Shown piece after piece: positions 1 to 9,549 of a stretch of DNA of 64,000 nt. The notes below the pieces were generated by a model. The model was given only the letters and a program-made list of their open reading frames with translations, was not told the DNA's origin and ran no database searches. The position numbers and the translations under genes were made by a program. Position 1 is the first letter of the stretch, and every line of letters begins with the position of its first letter. The DNA is taken from NCBI GenBank assembly GCA_041545745.1, contig CP168152.1, positions 1,300,001 through 1,364,000 on the forward strand, in the 5' to 3' direction. Source of the DNA: Stenotrophomonas indicatrix (GTDB lineage: Bacteria; Pseudomonadota; Gammaproteobacteria; Xanthomonadales; Xanthomonadaceae).

Positions 1-3000
1 CGCAACGCGCCCAACGTGCAGGATGGCGCGGCAATGGCCAACCTCAACGTGCAGGGGCCGAAGACGCTGCCGGACGGCCCTGGCCACGGTGGTGCACAGG
101 GGCCGGGCCATACAGGTGGAACAGGTGCGGAGCGCGCGCTGGCGCAGGCGGCCGACGCCGCTGGCGCGCAGCAGGGTGGCACGGTGGGCGGAGTAGCCGG
201 CAACGGCGCCGCATCCGGGTCGCGCGTGGTTGCCGCCGCCGGCGGCTCGCCGGACCGCATCGCGATGGGCGCGCCGGACACCCGTGCACCCACGGCCAGC
301 CTGTTCAACGTCAACCGCAACGGCGGCTACTATCTGGTTGAAACCGATCCGCGCTTCACCGACCACAAGACGTGGCTGAGCTCGGACCACCTGCTGGGGC
401 AGATGGGCTACTCGCCCGATACCGTGCAGAAGCGGCTGGGTGACGGCTACTACGAACAGAAGCTGGTGCGCGAGCAGATCGGCGAGCTGACCGGACGCCG
501 CTTCCTGGACGGTTACGCCAGCGACGAGGCGCAGTACCGCGCGCTGCTGGAAGCCGGCGCTACCGTGGCCAGCGAATGGGGCCTGCGCCCCGGCGTGGCG
601 CTGACCGAGGCGCAGATGGCGCAGCTGACCAGTGACATTGTCTGGCTCGTCGAGCAGACCGTGACGCTGGCCGACGGCAGCACCACCACCGCACTGGTGC
701 CGCAGGTCTATCTCCGTCTGCGTCCGGGCGACCTGGATGGGCAGGGGACGCTGCTGGCCGGTGCCAACTTGGACATCAAGCTGGCCAATGGGCTGGTCAA
801 TACCGGTGACATCGCCGGCCGCAAGCTGGTGACCATCGATGCCGGCAACATCGAACACCTGGGCGGCAGTATCTCCGGCCAGTACGTGGGTCTTTCCTCG
901 GACAAGGACATCCGCATCGTCGGTGCGACCGTGACGGCGACCGATGCGCTGTCGGTGCAGGCGGCGGGCAATGTCACGGTGGCCTCGACCGTGGAGACTC
1001 TCGGCGCAGGTGGAACGCATGCGTTCGAGATTACCCAGCTTGATCGTGTCGCCGGACTGTATGTGACCAACCCCAGCGGCGATGGCATGTTGTCGGTGGT
1101 GGCCGGCGGTGACATCAGCCTGCAGGCCGCGCAGATCCATAATGCCGGTGCTGATGGGCTTACCCAGTTGGCGGCAGGCGGCAGTCTTGATCTGGGTGCG
1201 TTGACGCTTGGCCAGCGCAACGACTCCACCTACGACGAGCGCAATCATGTGCGCAGCAGCCAGACCACTCACGCAGTTACCACGGTGCAGGGCGCTGGTG
1301 ACGTGGTGCTGGCTGCTGGCAAGGACATCAACCTGGCTGCAGCGCAGATCAAGGCCGGTGGTGGCCTGGCATTGCAGGCCGGCGGTGACATCAACAGCCA
1401 GGCGCTGGTGGACAGTGTCAGCAACGACTCCAGTGCGGCGGGCAAGCGCAGCTCGCGGCAGGTCAGCCAGAGTGACGAGACGGTGCGCGGGAGCACGCTG
1501 CAGGCAGGGGACAATCTGCTGCTGAGCGCAGGGCGCGACGTGAACCTGACGGCCGCACTGGTCGACAGCAGCGATGGCGCAGTCAGCGTAGCCGCCGGCC
1601 GCGACGTCAACCTGCTCTCGGCCAACGAGACGCACGACTACAGCCTGGACAGCTACGAGAAGAAAAAGAAGACGCTCTCCAGCACTACTACCACGCGCAG
1701 CGTCGACAACAGCGACAGCTATGCCATCGGTACGGCGATTCAGGGCGAGAGCATCAACATCACTGCCGGTCGCGATCTGACCGCAGTCGGTGCGGTGGTC
1801 GATGCCACCGGTAACGTGATTCTGGGGGCGGGCAACAACGTACTGATCACCGCCGCCGAGGACCATCACAGCAGTGAGTCCAGCCAGAGCAAAAAGAAAT
1901 CCGGCATTACCGGAGGTTTTGGCAACGGCGTGGCGTCGGTGGGTTACAGCAGCGCGAAGAACAGCAGCACCAGCGCCGAGCAGTCCACCACCCAGGTCGG
2001 GTCGGCCATCGCCTCGCGCGAAGGTAATGTGCTGATCAATGCCGGCAACCAGCTGACCATTGCCGCTTCGGACGTCGCCGCTGGTGAAAACCTGACGCTG
2101 GTGGGCAAGGACATTGCCCTGCTGGCGCGGCAGGACACCACGGACAGCCAGTCCAGCCAAGCGAGCAAGTCCAGCGGCTTCTCGGTGGGCGTGACCTATG
2201 ACCCGACCAAGGCCTACCGCAGCGCCCGCGATTCGACCACAGACGGCATGGCCGACAGCGGCTCGGCGATGGGGCGGATCACCCGCACCGCTGAAGGCGC
2301 TGCGTCCGGCCTGCGTGCGGCCACTACCTCGACCGTGGTGACCGCCGGCAGCCAGCGCTCCAACAGCGAGCAAAGCCATTCGACCAGTAACGCGCGTGTC
2401 AGCCAGTTGGCTGCAGGAGGCGATCTCACGCTGATTGCCAACGGGGGCTCGATCCTCAGCCAGGGCACGCAGATGTCGGCCGAGGGCAACGCCGTGCTGC
2501 TGGCCACCAAGGACATCGTGTTCGATGTGGCCCACAACACCGAGCGCAGCGACAGCAGTAGTCGTGGCAAGGGCTGGGGCCTGGCCAACAACACCAGCGG
2601 CCTGCCTTTCGGTACCAACAATTCGCAGAGCCAGGGCAGCGGCAGCAGTGACACCATCACCGGCACCCAGCTGTCGGTGGGCGGTGGCGTGCGCATGGCC
2701 ACCACCGAGGGCGATATCAGCCTGACTGCGGCCAACATCGCCGCCGAGAAGGACGTGAACATCCGTGCGGCTGGCGATCTGCTGGTGCGCAGTGGGCAGG
2801 ACACGGTCAGCAACGCCAATACGTCGGACAGCAAGGCGATCGGTTCGGTACAGATTTCCGATACCGAAAAGTTCTCCGGCTGGCACCGCGAGCAGCACCA
2901 GGACGACAGCGCGCAGGTGTCACAGGTGGCCAGCAGCATCGGCAGCCTTGGCGGCAGCGTGAACCTGACGGCTGGCGGCAAGTACACGCAGACGGCCAGC

Positions 3001-5922
3001 AACGTGGTGGCCGCCAAGGACGTGAACATCACTGCCGCCGAGATCGAGCTGCTGACCGCCGACGAAAGCGGTCATTACTCGCAGAGCGACAAGGACCTGA
3101 AGATCGGCGTGTTCGCACGGGTGAAGTCGCCGCTGATCGACCTGATCAACAACGTGGACGCGGCCCGTCAGTCCGATGACCGCCTGCAGAAGATGCAGGG
3201 CATGGCCGCCGGCGCCAACGCGTATCAAGCGGCCAGTGCGATCAGGGGGCTCGCCAGCGATGGCGTGACGGGCAGCGGCGAGCTGTTCCGTGCCGAGGCC
3301 GGCATCGGCTTCAAGACGGCCAACAGCAGTGCCGATGGCAGCAGCACGGTCTCGCGCGGCTCGACCATCCAAGGTGGCGGCAACGTCAACCTGACCAGCA
3401 CCACGGGCGACATCCACGTGGTGCAGGGCAACCTGAGCGCGGGCAACACGCTCAGCCTGGATTCTGCCGGCGACATCCTGCTGGAAGCGGGCAAGGCGCA
3501 CGTGGCAGACCGTAGCAAGAGCAGCAATGCCGGCGCCGAAGTGGGCGTTGGCGTTGTGGTGGGTGCGCAGACGGGCGTGTATGTGTATGCCGAAGCCAGC
3601 GTGGGCAGCAGCAAGGCGAACTCGGACAGCAACACCTGGCAGAACACCACGCTGACCGGCCAGAACATCTCGTTGAAGGCCGAGGGTGACACCACCCTGC
3701 GCGGCGCGACCGCCACGGCCGATCGCATCGACGTCAAGACCGGCGGCACGCTGACCATCGAATCGCTGCAGGACATTGCCGAGAGCATGTCCAAGAACAG
3801 CCAGGTGGGCGGCCGCGTGCAGGTGGCTTTCGGTAATGCGTGGAATGCCGATGGCTACGCCAGCGCAGGCAAGGCCGAGGGCAGCTACCAGGGCGTGGGC
3901 CAGCAGAGCGGCTTGTTTGCCGGCAATGGCGGCTACCACGTTGATGCCGGCCACGTGAACCTGATTGGCGGCGCGATTGCCAGCACCAACGCGGCCAACA
4001 GTGAACTGACCGCACAGACGCTGACCTTCAGCGACCTGCAGAACCAGATGGACTACTCGGCCAGCTCGGGGAGCATCAGTGGCGGTGCAGGCGGGCAGAT
4101 GAAGGGTTGGGATCCGAAGGCGGGCACTACCGCCCCCCGCGGCGGCCCGGGTACGCCCATGACGGAGAGCGGCAGCGATAGCAGTTCCACGCTGGCGACA
4201 CTGACCGAAGGCAACATCACCATCGGTGGCAAGCAGACCACGGCGGCGGAGCTGGGTATCAATACTGATGCCGGTGCGGCGCATCGTGCGCTGGAGGCAT
4301 TGCCTGATGCCAGCAAGTTGCTGGCGGACCAGCAAGCGATGGCTGGAGCGATAGGGACGGTGGTTTCCACGAGCCAGCAGATTGCCAACGACATTGGCAG
4401 TGCGGGCGCGGACAGGATCACTGACAAGTATCGGGAAGGGCTGAGCGTCGAAGAAAGGCGGGTATTTGATGGCCTTCCTTCGGACGAGCAGTTCAATCGC
4501 CTGAAAGTGTTCGATCCGTCATACCCCGAGGCATTGGTCACGCAGCAGAAGTGGGCTCCTGACGGTGTCTATGGCCGCGCGCTTGGCGCGGTAACCACCG
4601 TACTGGTCGGAGGCATGTCCGGCCAGGGGCTGGGTCAGCTGGGTTCCAACGCGCTTGCACCGTATGCGGCTGAACTGATTGGCAAGACGTTCGACCCGAA
4701 CAAGCAGAGTGCCGTGCCCAGCGAGGCCATGCAGATGCTGTCGCATGCGCTGCTGGGCGCGTTGTTGGCCGAGGCCAACGGTGGCTCGGCGGGGAGTGGG
4801 GCGCTTGCGGCCGGTGGGGGTGAGCTGGCAGCGAAGGTTCTGACGGACACGTTGTTCGGCGGGGATCCCTCGAACCTGAGCCCACAGCAAAGGGAGGCAG
4901 TTCTAGCGCTGTCGCAGGCGGTGGGTGCGCTGGCGGGTGGGTTGTCGGGGCAGGATCTGGTTGGGATCGCGTTGAATGCGGGGATTGCCAGAAATTCTGT
5001 TGAGAATAATTTCCTGACCGAGCCGCAGGCGCTGGTGCTTAAGGAGCAACTGGACGAGTGTGGCTCGGACGTGGCGTGCCAACAGATGGTGCGGAATGTG
5101 TCGAAGGAAGTGTCCCGGAGCATGGATTACGAGTTGCTCTCGGTCTGCACTGCTAACTCTGCAAGCCCAGCCTGCCAAGCCTTTGTGGGTGCTGCGGTCG
5201 CGTACAAGTACGGCACTTGGGCCGGCGATCTTGGGATCTACGATGATCTGAGCCGCAGCAGTGAGGCACTTAGCTCGTTCGCCCACTCCCTGAATGGAAC
5301 TGCTTACCGCCAGCTCATCTTTGAAAACGGCGGGCTCAAGCCTGTCTACATCATGCCTCAGGAATACACGGTAGCTGCTCTAGCACAGTGGACTGGCAAC
5401 TTTGACAAGACCGTTGACCAGTACGGAATCTTCTCCAAGGAAGCGTCCGCCGAACTGGGGTTGGGCCTTGCGAAGGTACTGCTTCGAAAGTACGGGGTTG
5501 TTAACATTGTTGGCGGAAATGGGGGGTTTGGTGCTGGGAGTTCGACGCCGAGTGGGACCCATGCTGTCACCGCACCCGCCGCGCCTGAAGTTGCCCGCGG
5601 GCATTTGAACGACCTGACATCGATTGAGATAAAGCAGTTGGACAAAAAGTTCAAGCATGCGGAGGATTTTGGGCTGGTGACAAGCAAGAAGAATCCGCAG
5701 ACAATTGCACAATATGGATCCGCAATACGGGACCACATGGCTGCGCCAGAGACAGGGCTTCGGGGTACTTACGGATTTGTGCCGGGGTCAAAGGTTTATT
5801 TCAATGGATCAACCAATAACGCCGTGGTGTTGGATTCTTCAGGTAAATTCGTTACCGGATTTAAGTTGGATCCGAAAAGTTCGCAGTACGAAAATCTCTT
5901 CAAAAATGGTGTGCTTCGATGA
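1..5922 (+). CDS. cdiA: CdiA/FhaB-type contact-dependent inhibition effector, 3' part, with colicin D-like tRNase C-terminus
   Basis: The reading frame is open from the first base, so the gene starts outside the window. In family terms this is a two-partner-secreted filament that delivers its C-terminal toxin into neighbouring cells. Counting from codon 1 at base 16, residues about 100-240 hold the conserved segment with ETDPRF, WLSSD and LGDGYYEQ found before the FHA-2 region. Residues about 250-1450 are beta-helical haemagglutinin repeats, about 1500-1660 a pretoxin domain, and VENN lies at 1662-1665. The last 100 residues (HAEDFG, KKNPQT, RGTYGF, GSKVYFN) closely match the colicin D domain that cleaves tRNA-Arg in the anticodon loop. 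The stop overlaps the immunity gene as ATGA. The FHA part is GC-rich and the toxin end is AT-richer, as expected of an exchanged tip. CdiB and the signal region are not in view. Confidence 0.93.
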   Translation, partial: RNAPNVQDGAAMANLNVQGPKTLPDGPGHGGAQGPGHTGGTGAERALAQAADAAGAQQGGTVGGVAGNGAASGSRVVAAAGGSPDRIAMGAPDTRAPTASLFNVNRNGGYYLVETDPRFTDHKTWLSSDHLLGQMGYSPDTVQKRLGDGYYEQKLVREQIGELTGRRFLDGYASDEAQYRALLEAGATVASEWGLRPGVALTEAQMAQLTSDIVWLVEQTVTLADGSTTTALVPQVYLRLRPGDLDGQGTLLAGANLDIKLANGLVNTGDIAGRKLVTIDAGNIEHLGGSISGQYVGLSSDKDIRIVGATVTATDALSVQAAGNVTVASTVETLGAGGTHAFEITQLDRVAGLYVTNPSGDGMLSVVAGGDISLQAAQIHNAGADGLTQLAAGGSLDLGALTLGQRNDSTYDERNHVRSSQTTHAVTTVQGAGDVVLAAGKDINLAAAQIKAGGGLALQAGGDINSQALVDSVSNDSSAAGKRSSRQVSQSDETVRGSTLQAGDNLLLSAGRDVNLTAALVDSSDGAVSVAAGRDVNLLSANETHDYSLDSYEKKKKTLSSTTTTRSVDNSDSYAIGTAIQGESINITAGRDLTAVGAVVDATGNVILGAGNNVLITAAEDHHSSESSQSKKKSGITGGFGNGVASVGYSSAKNSSTSAEQSTTQVGSAIASREGNVLINAGNQLTIAASDVAAGENLTLVGKDIALLARQDTTDSQSSQASKSSGFSVGVTYDPTKAYRSARDSTTDGMADSGSAMGRITRTAEGAASGLRAATTSTVVTAGSQRSNSEQSHSTSNARVSQLAAGGDLTLIANGGSILSQGTQMSAEGNAVLLATKDIVFDVAHNTERSDSSSRGKGWGLANNTSGLPFGTNNSQSQGSGSSDTITGTQLSVGGGVRMATTEGDISLTAANIAAEKDVNIRAAGDLLVRSGQDTVSNANTSDSKAIGSVQISDTEKFSGWHREQHQDDSAQVSQVASSIGSLGGSVNLTAGGKYTQTASNVVAAKDVNITAAEIELLTADESGHYSQSDKDLKIGVFARVKSPLIDLINNVDAARQSDDRLQKMQGMAAGANAYQAASAIRGLASDGVTGSGELFRAEAGIGFKTANSSADGSSTVSRGSTIQGGGNVNLTSTTGDIHVVQGNLSAGNTLSLDSAGDILLEAGKAHVADRSKSSNAGAEVGVGVVVGAQTGVYVYAEASVGSSKANSDSNTWQNTTLTGQNISLKAEGDTTLRGATATADRIDVKTGGTLTIESLQDIAESMSKNSQVGGRVQVAFGNAWNADGYASAGKAEGSYQGVGQQSGLFAGNGGYHVDAGHVNLIGGAIASTNAANSELTAQTLTFSDLQNQMDYSASSGSISGGAGGQMKGWDPKAGTTAPRGGPGTPMTESGSDSSSTLATLTEGNITIGGKQTTAAELGINTDAGAAHRALEALPDASKLLADQQAMAGAIGTVVSTSQQIANDIGSAGADRITDKYREGLSVEERRVFDGLPSDEQFNRLKVFDPSYPEALVTQQKWAPDGVYGRALGAVTTVLVGGMSGQGLGQLGSNALAPYAAELIGKTFDPNKQSAVPSEAMQMLSHALLGALLAEANGGSAGSGALAAGGGELAAKVLTDTLFGGDPSNLSPQQREAVLALSQAVGALAGGLSGQDLVGIALNAGIARNSVENNFLTEPQALVLKEQLDECGSDVACQQMVRNVSKEVSRSMDYELLSVCTANSASPACQAFVGAAVAYKYGTWAGDLGIYDDLSRSSEALSSFAHSLNGTAYRQLIFENGGLKPVYIMPQEYTVAALAQWTGNFDKTVDQYGIFSKEASAELGLGLAKVLLRKYGVVNIVGGNGGFGAGSSTPSGTHAVTAPAAPEVARGHLNDLTSIEIKQLDKKFKHAEDFGLVTSKKNPQTIAQYGSAIRDHMAAPETGLRGTYGFVPGSKVYFNGSTNNAVVLDSSGKFVTGFKLDPKSSQYENLFKNGVLR

Positions 5923-6203
5923 GTGTGTTGATTTTTAAGTTCGCTGAAAGGTTCGTCAATGGTTGGATTTCTGCACAATCATTTTCGGATGCTTATGTTC
6001 AGTTGTGGAAGATTGAGAGGGACTCTGATCTTCTGCGGGAGGATTTTCCGGGTTTGAATGAGTGTCTATCCACAATATTCTGTGTTGCTGATATGTATGA
6101 GCCAGATGAGGTGTCGCGAGCGGACTATGAGCTTGGGGATGAGGGCCTTTTGCGCGAAGTGTCAAATGTGTTGGCTGCCTTTGATAGATCAGTGTTTGAT
6201 TAA
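5919..6203 (+). CDS. cdiI: Colicin D-type immunity protein (CdiI)
   Basis: A 94-residue acidic protein whose start codon overlaps the toxin stop by four bases. Its C-terminal half (YEPDEV, RADYEL, EGLLREV) lines up with the end of the colicin D immunity protein, which has EPDADRANYEI followed by GLKVEV. The family binds the colicin D tRNase domain and blocks its active site in the cytosol. The match of both toxin and immunity protein to the same colicin makes the pairing strong. The base composition is clearly AT-richer than the surrounding FHA repeats, which suggests the toxin-immunity tip was acquired. Confidence 0.9.
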   Translation: MSVLIFKFAERFVNGWISAQSFSDAYVQLWKIERDSDLLREDFPGLNECLSTIFCVADMYEPDEVSRADYELGDEGLLREVSNVLAAFDRSVFD

Positions 6204-6227
6204 GGGTGGCGCCGCATCTTTCGGTTA

Positions 6228-8996
6228 GTGGTGCTGCGCGACTCGACCATCCAGGGCGGCGGCAACGTCAACCTGACCAGCACCACGGGCGACATCCACG
6301 TAGTGCAGGGCAACCTGAGCGCAGGCAACACACTCAGCCTGGATTCTGCCGGCGACATCCTGCTGGAAGCGGGCAAGGCACACATGGCAGACCGCAGCAA
6401 GAGCAGCAATGCCGGCGCCGAAGTGGGCGTTGGCGTCGTGGTGGGCGCGCAGACGGGCGTCTATGTGTATGCCGAAGCCAGCGTGGGCAGCAGCAAGGCG
6501 AACTCGGACAGCAACACCTGGCAGAACACCACGCTGACCGGCCAGAACATCTCGTTGAAGGCCGAGGGTGACACCACCCTGCGCGGCGCGACCGCCACGG
6601 CCGATCGCATCGACGTCAAGACCGGCGGCACGCTGGCCATCGAATCGCTGCAGGACATTGCCGAGAGCATGTCCAAGAACAGCCAGGTGGGCGGCCGCGT
6701 GCAGGTGGCCTTCGGTAATGCGTGGAATGCCGATGGCTACGCCAGCGCAGGCAAGGCCGAGGGCAGCTACCAGGGCGTGGGCCAGCAGAGTGGCTTGTTT
6801 GCCGGCAATGGCGGCTACCACGTTGATGCCGGCCACGTGAACCTGATTGGTGGTGCGATTGCCAGCACCAACGCGGGCAACAGTGAACTGACCGCACAGA
6901 CGCTGACCTTCAGCGACCTGCAGAACCAGATGGACCACTCGGCCAGCTCCGGCAGTGTCAGCGGTGGCGCGGGCGGCAAGATGAACGGTTGGGACGCGAC
7001 GGAGGGCACTACCGCTGCGCGCGGTGGCCCAGGCATGTCGATGACGGAGAACGGCAGCGACAGCAGTTCAACGCTTGCGACGCTGACCGAAGGCAACATC
7101 ACCATCGGTGGCAAGCAGACCACAGCGGCGGAGCTGGGCATCAATACCGATGCCAGTGCAGCGCATCGTGCGCTGGAGGCATTGCCTGACGCCAGCAAGC
7201 TGCTGGAGGACCAGCAAGCGATGGCTGGAGCGATAGGGACGGTGGTTTCCACGAGCCAGCAGATTGCCAACGACATTGGCAGTGCGGGCGCGAACAGGAT
7301 CACTGACAAGTATCGGGAAGGGCTGAGCGTCGAAGAAAGGCGGGTATTTGATGGCCTTCCTTCGGACGAGCAGTTCAATCGCCTGAAAGTGTTCGATCCG
7401 TCATACCCCGAGGCATTGGTCACGCAGCAGAAGTGGGCTCCTGACGGCGTCTATGGCCGCGCGCTTGGCGCGGTAACCACCGCTCTGGTGGGAGGCATGT
7501 CCGGGCAGGGGCTGGGCCAGCTCGGTTCCAACGCGCTGGCACCGTATGCGGCAGAACTGATCGGCAAGACGTTCGACCCGAACAAGCAGAGTGCCGTGCC
7601 CAGCGAGGCCATGCAGATGCTGTCGCATGCGCTGCTGGGCGCGTTGTTGGCCGAGGCCAACGGTGGCTCGGCGGGGAGTGGGGCGCTTGCGGCCGGTGGT
7701 GGTGAGTTGGCAGCGAAGTTCCTGACGGACAAGCTATTCGGCGGGGATCCCTCGAAGCTGAGCCCACAGGAAAGGGAAACAGTTCTGGCGCTGTCGCAGG
7801 CGGTGGGAGCTCTGGCGGGCGGGTTGTCGGGACAGGACCTGGCCGGGATTGCGTTGAATGCGGGGATTGCCAAGAACTCGGTGGAAAATAACTGGTTGAG
7901 CAGGCAGGAAATCGCACTTATGGAGTCCGAACGGGCCGCGTGTGGTGGCGAGGGGGGAGATGTCCAAGCCTGTAAGGACTCTGTTACACGTGCGTACGAC
8001 GAGCTGAACGCAGAGCGTGATCGCGAATTGCTTGCGCATGGTGCTGCTGTTGAGCTGAGCATGCGCTCCTATCCAGCGACTTCAGAAGCCGACTGGAAGC
8101 GCGAGTTTGCGGCGCGGATTGACGTCTACTGGCAGCAGCAGTATCAAGGTATTCCAGTGCAGGACCGGGTGGCTGGAGCCACACCTGGAGCTGATGCCGC
8201 TTACGCGTTCAGGGAAATACAAAGGCAGATGCTAGCAGGCAGCATGCAGGCACTTGTATCCATTTCCGACAAGGGGCCCGGCGCATGGTTCATGGACAAG
8301 ATGGCCAAGGACGCGGAGGCACTGCGGGACGGGATGCTTGGCCAGTTTAACGCTGCAAGCGGGTTGATTACTTCCAAGTATCCATCGATCGAGATTCAGT
8401 CGATGTTGGATCAAGCATCGGTAATGACGAAGGTCGAGGAGACTCAGGCATATCTGGCCCTGGTTGCAAGATCAGGGAATCAATTGGCCGGGATTCTCAG
8501 GGTCAAAGGCGGATCTCTTTCAAAGGTTGCGGACGGCGGAACATCGGGGGGGAAGCCGTTCATACCGCGAGATTCTGTGAAGGTGAGTGCGGCACACAGC
8601 GTGGACACAATTGGGCCGAAGACCTGGTTTGGTGACGGTAGCGCCAATACGCCAAAATCCGTCGTCAAAGGGGGATATGATATTGCCAAGGATGTAAATG
8701 ATCTGAACTCAGGGAAAGGTGTTTTGCTCCCAAATGGTGACGTCATGGTGCCCTCAGGCCGCATCTGGGGTACTCATCCTGATAGAGCCTCGATGTTCCC
8801 AAAGGAGGGGCCGGGAATTGTTCAGCTGTCGCGGGCAGAGTTTCGTGTTTACACGGACATGGTGCGTGACGGCGGTCTCAGGGGCGGATCGGAGAAGGCG
8901 CTTGAGGGTATGATCTCAGCGGGGAACGCAGGAGTGAACGCGACTTCCAGGGCGAGGTTGCTGGAACTCTACAATTCGCGTGGCTCGAATAAATAA
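6228..8996 (+). CDS. Orphan CdiA C-terminal module 2: FHA/pretoxin arm plus toxin of unknown type
   Basis: A 922-residue frame opening at a GTG with no secretion signal and no evident ribosome site. Bases 6236-7892 repeat 3354-5010 of cdiA with no net insertion or deletion, up to VENN at residues 552-555. After VENN the sequence is unrelated to module 1: a linker of about 250 residues with paired cysteines near its start, then a C-terminal domain of about 130 residues containing SGRIWGTHPDR and LSRAEF. I do not recognise this toxin fold. It is followed 13 bp later by a small immunity-like gene. In established CDI biology such modules are silent until recombination through the upstream arm puts them onto the full-length cdiA. 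Whether this copy is expressed on its own cannot be seen. Confidence 0.8.
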   Translation: MVLRDSTIQGGGNVNLTSTTGDIHVVQGNLSAGNTLSLDSAGDILLEAGKAHMADRSKSSNAGAEVGVGVVVGAQTGVYVYAEASVGSSKANSDSNTWQNTTLTGQNISLKAEGDTTLRGATATADRIDVKTGGTLAIESLQDIAESMSKNSQVGGRVQVAFGNAWNADGYASAGKAEGSYQGVGQQSGLFAGNGGYHVDAGHVNLIGGAIASTNAGNSELTAQTLTFSDLQNQMDHSASSGSVSGGAGGKMNGWDATEGTTAARGGPGMSMTENGSDSSSTLATLTEGNITIGGKQTTAAELGINTDASAAHRALEALPDASKLLEDQQAMAGAIGTVVSTSQQIANDIGSAGANRITDKYREGLSVEERRVFDGLPSDEQFNRLKVFDPSYPEALVTQQKWAPDGVYGRALGAVTTALVGGMSGQGLGQLGSNALAPYAAELIGKTFDPNKQSAVPSEAMQMLSHALLGALLAEANGGSAGSGALAAGGGELAAKFLTDKLFGGDPSKLSPQERETVLALSQAVGALAGGLSGQDLAGIALNAGIAKNSVENNWLSRQEIALMESERAACGGEGGDVQACKDSVTRAYDELNAERDRELLAHGAAVELSMRSYPATSEADWKREFAARIDVYWQQQYQGIPVQDRVAGATPGADAAYAFREIQRQMLAGSMQALVSISDKGPGAWFMDKMAKDAEALRDGMLGQFNAASGLITSKYPSIEIQSMLDQASVMTKVEETQAYLALVARSGNQLAGILRVKGGSLSKVADGGTSGGKPFIPRDSVKVSAAHSVDTIGPKTWFGDGSANTPKSVVKGGYDIAKDVNDLNSGKGVLLPNGDVMVPSGRIWGTHPDRASMFPKEGPGIVQLSRAEFRVYTDMVRDGGLRGGSEKALEGMISAGNAGVNATSRARLLELYNSRGSNK

Positions 8997-9009
8997 ATTG
9001 AGGTGATAT

Positions 9010-9402
9010 GTGGATTCCTTCCAGTTTTCGATTGAGCGCTATTTGAGCTTTGATGATGTGCGTGCGGTGCTGTCGGAGTCGTTGGGTGTGCCGCAATCAA
9101 ATGTGTTCGATTCCGATGAGTATTGGGATCATGCGCAAACTAGGGGATCGGTGGGGATTTGGGTTATGCATGATGACGGTCAGTTCAAAACTATCGTCAA
9201 TGCCTACAGTGGCTTGAATGTAAACGATGAGGAGCTCGGGCGTCTGGCCATTCGGATGGCGCCCAAGTTCGATTCAGGGGTTCTTATAGGAGATCATTTC
9301 AGTAATGTACCTGATTTGGAGGGGCGGTTTGTTGTTTGCTATCCGGATGGGAGTTTAAAATTTGGGTATGAAGTGGAGGGGGTTATTAAGTTCTTTGAAT
9401 GA
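9010..9402 (+). CDS. Probable CDI immunity protein for module 2
   Basis: A 130-residue protein starting at GTG, preceded by GAGGTG with six-base spacing; the nearby ATG at 9008 is in another frame. It lies 13 bp after the module 2 stop. No family is recognised. It is acidic and soluble-looking, with no signal peptide or membrane segment, and is AT-rich compared with the FHA arms. The role is inferred from position: the gene directly after a VENN-type toxin is normally its antidote. Confidence 0.7.
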   Translation: MDSFQFSIERYLSFDDVRAVLSESLGVPQSNVFDSDEYWDHAQTRGSVGIWVMHDDGQFKTIVNAYSGLNVNDEELGRLAIRMAPKFDSGVLIGDHFSNVPDLEGRFVVCYPDGSLKFGYEVEGVIKFFE

Positions 9403-9549
9403 CTGCCCCCCTGCGCTCTACGCGCCGCGATCTGTCCAAGGCAACCTGCCGCATACGATTGTCACGAGCAGGAACTGGCAACGAGGGGATGTAGGCGCCG
9501 AGGTTTGGTCGTTCGTCCTTTGCACAAACGTGGATGGCAGCAAGTCTGA

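Noticed and set aside
2920..4335. Long open frame on the minus strand inside cdiA
   Set aside because: It is the antisense shadow of GC-rich FHA repeats and reappears in every arm copy; it has no domain and no ribosome site.
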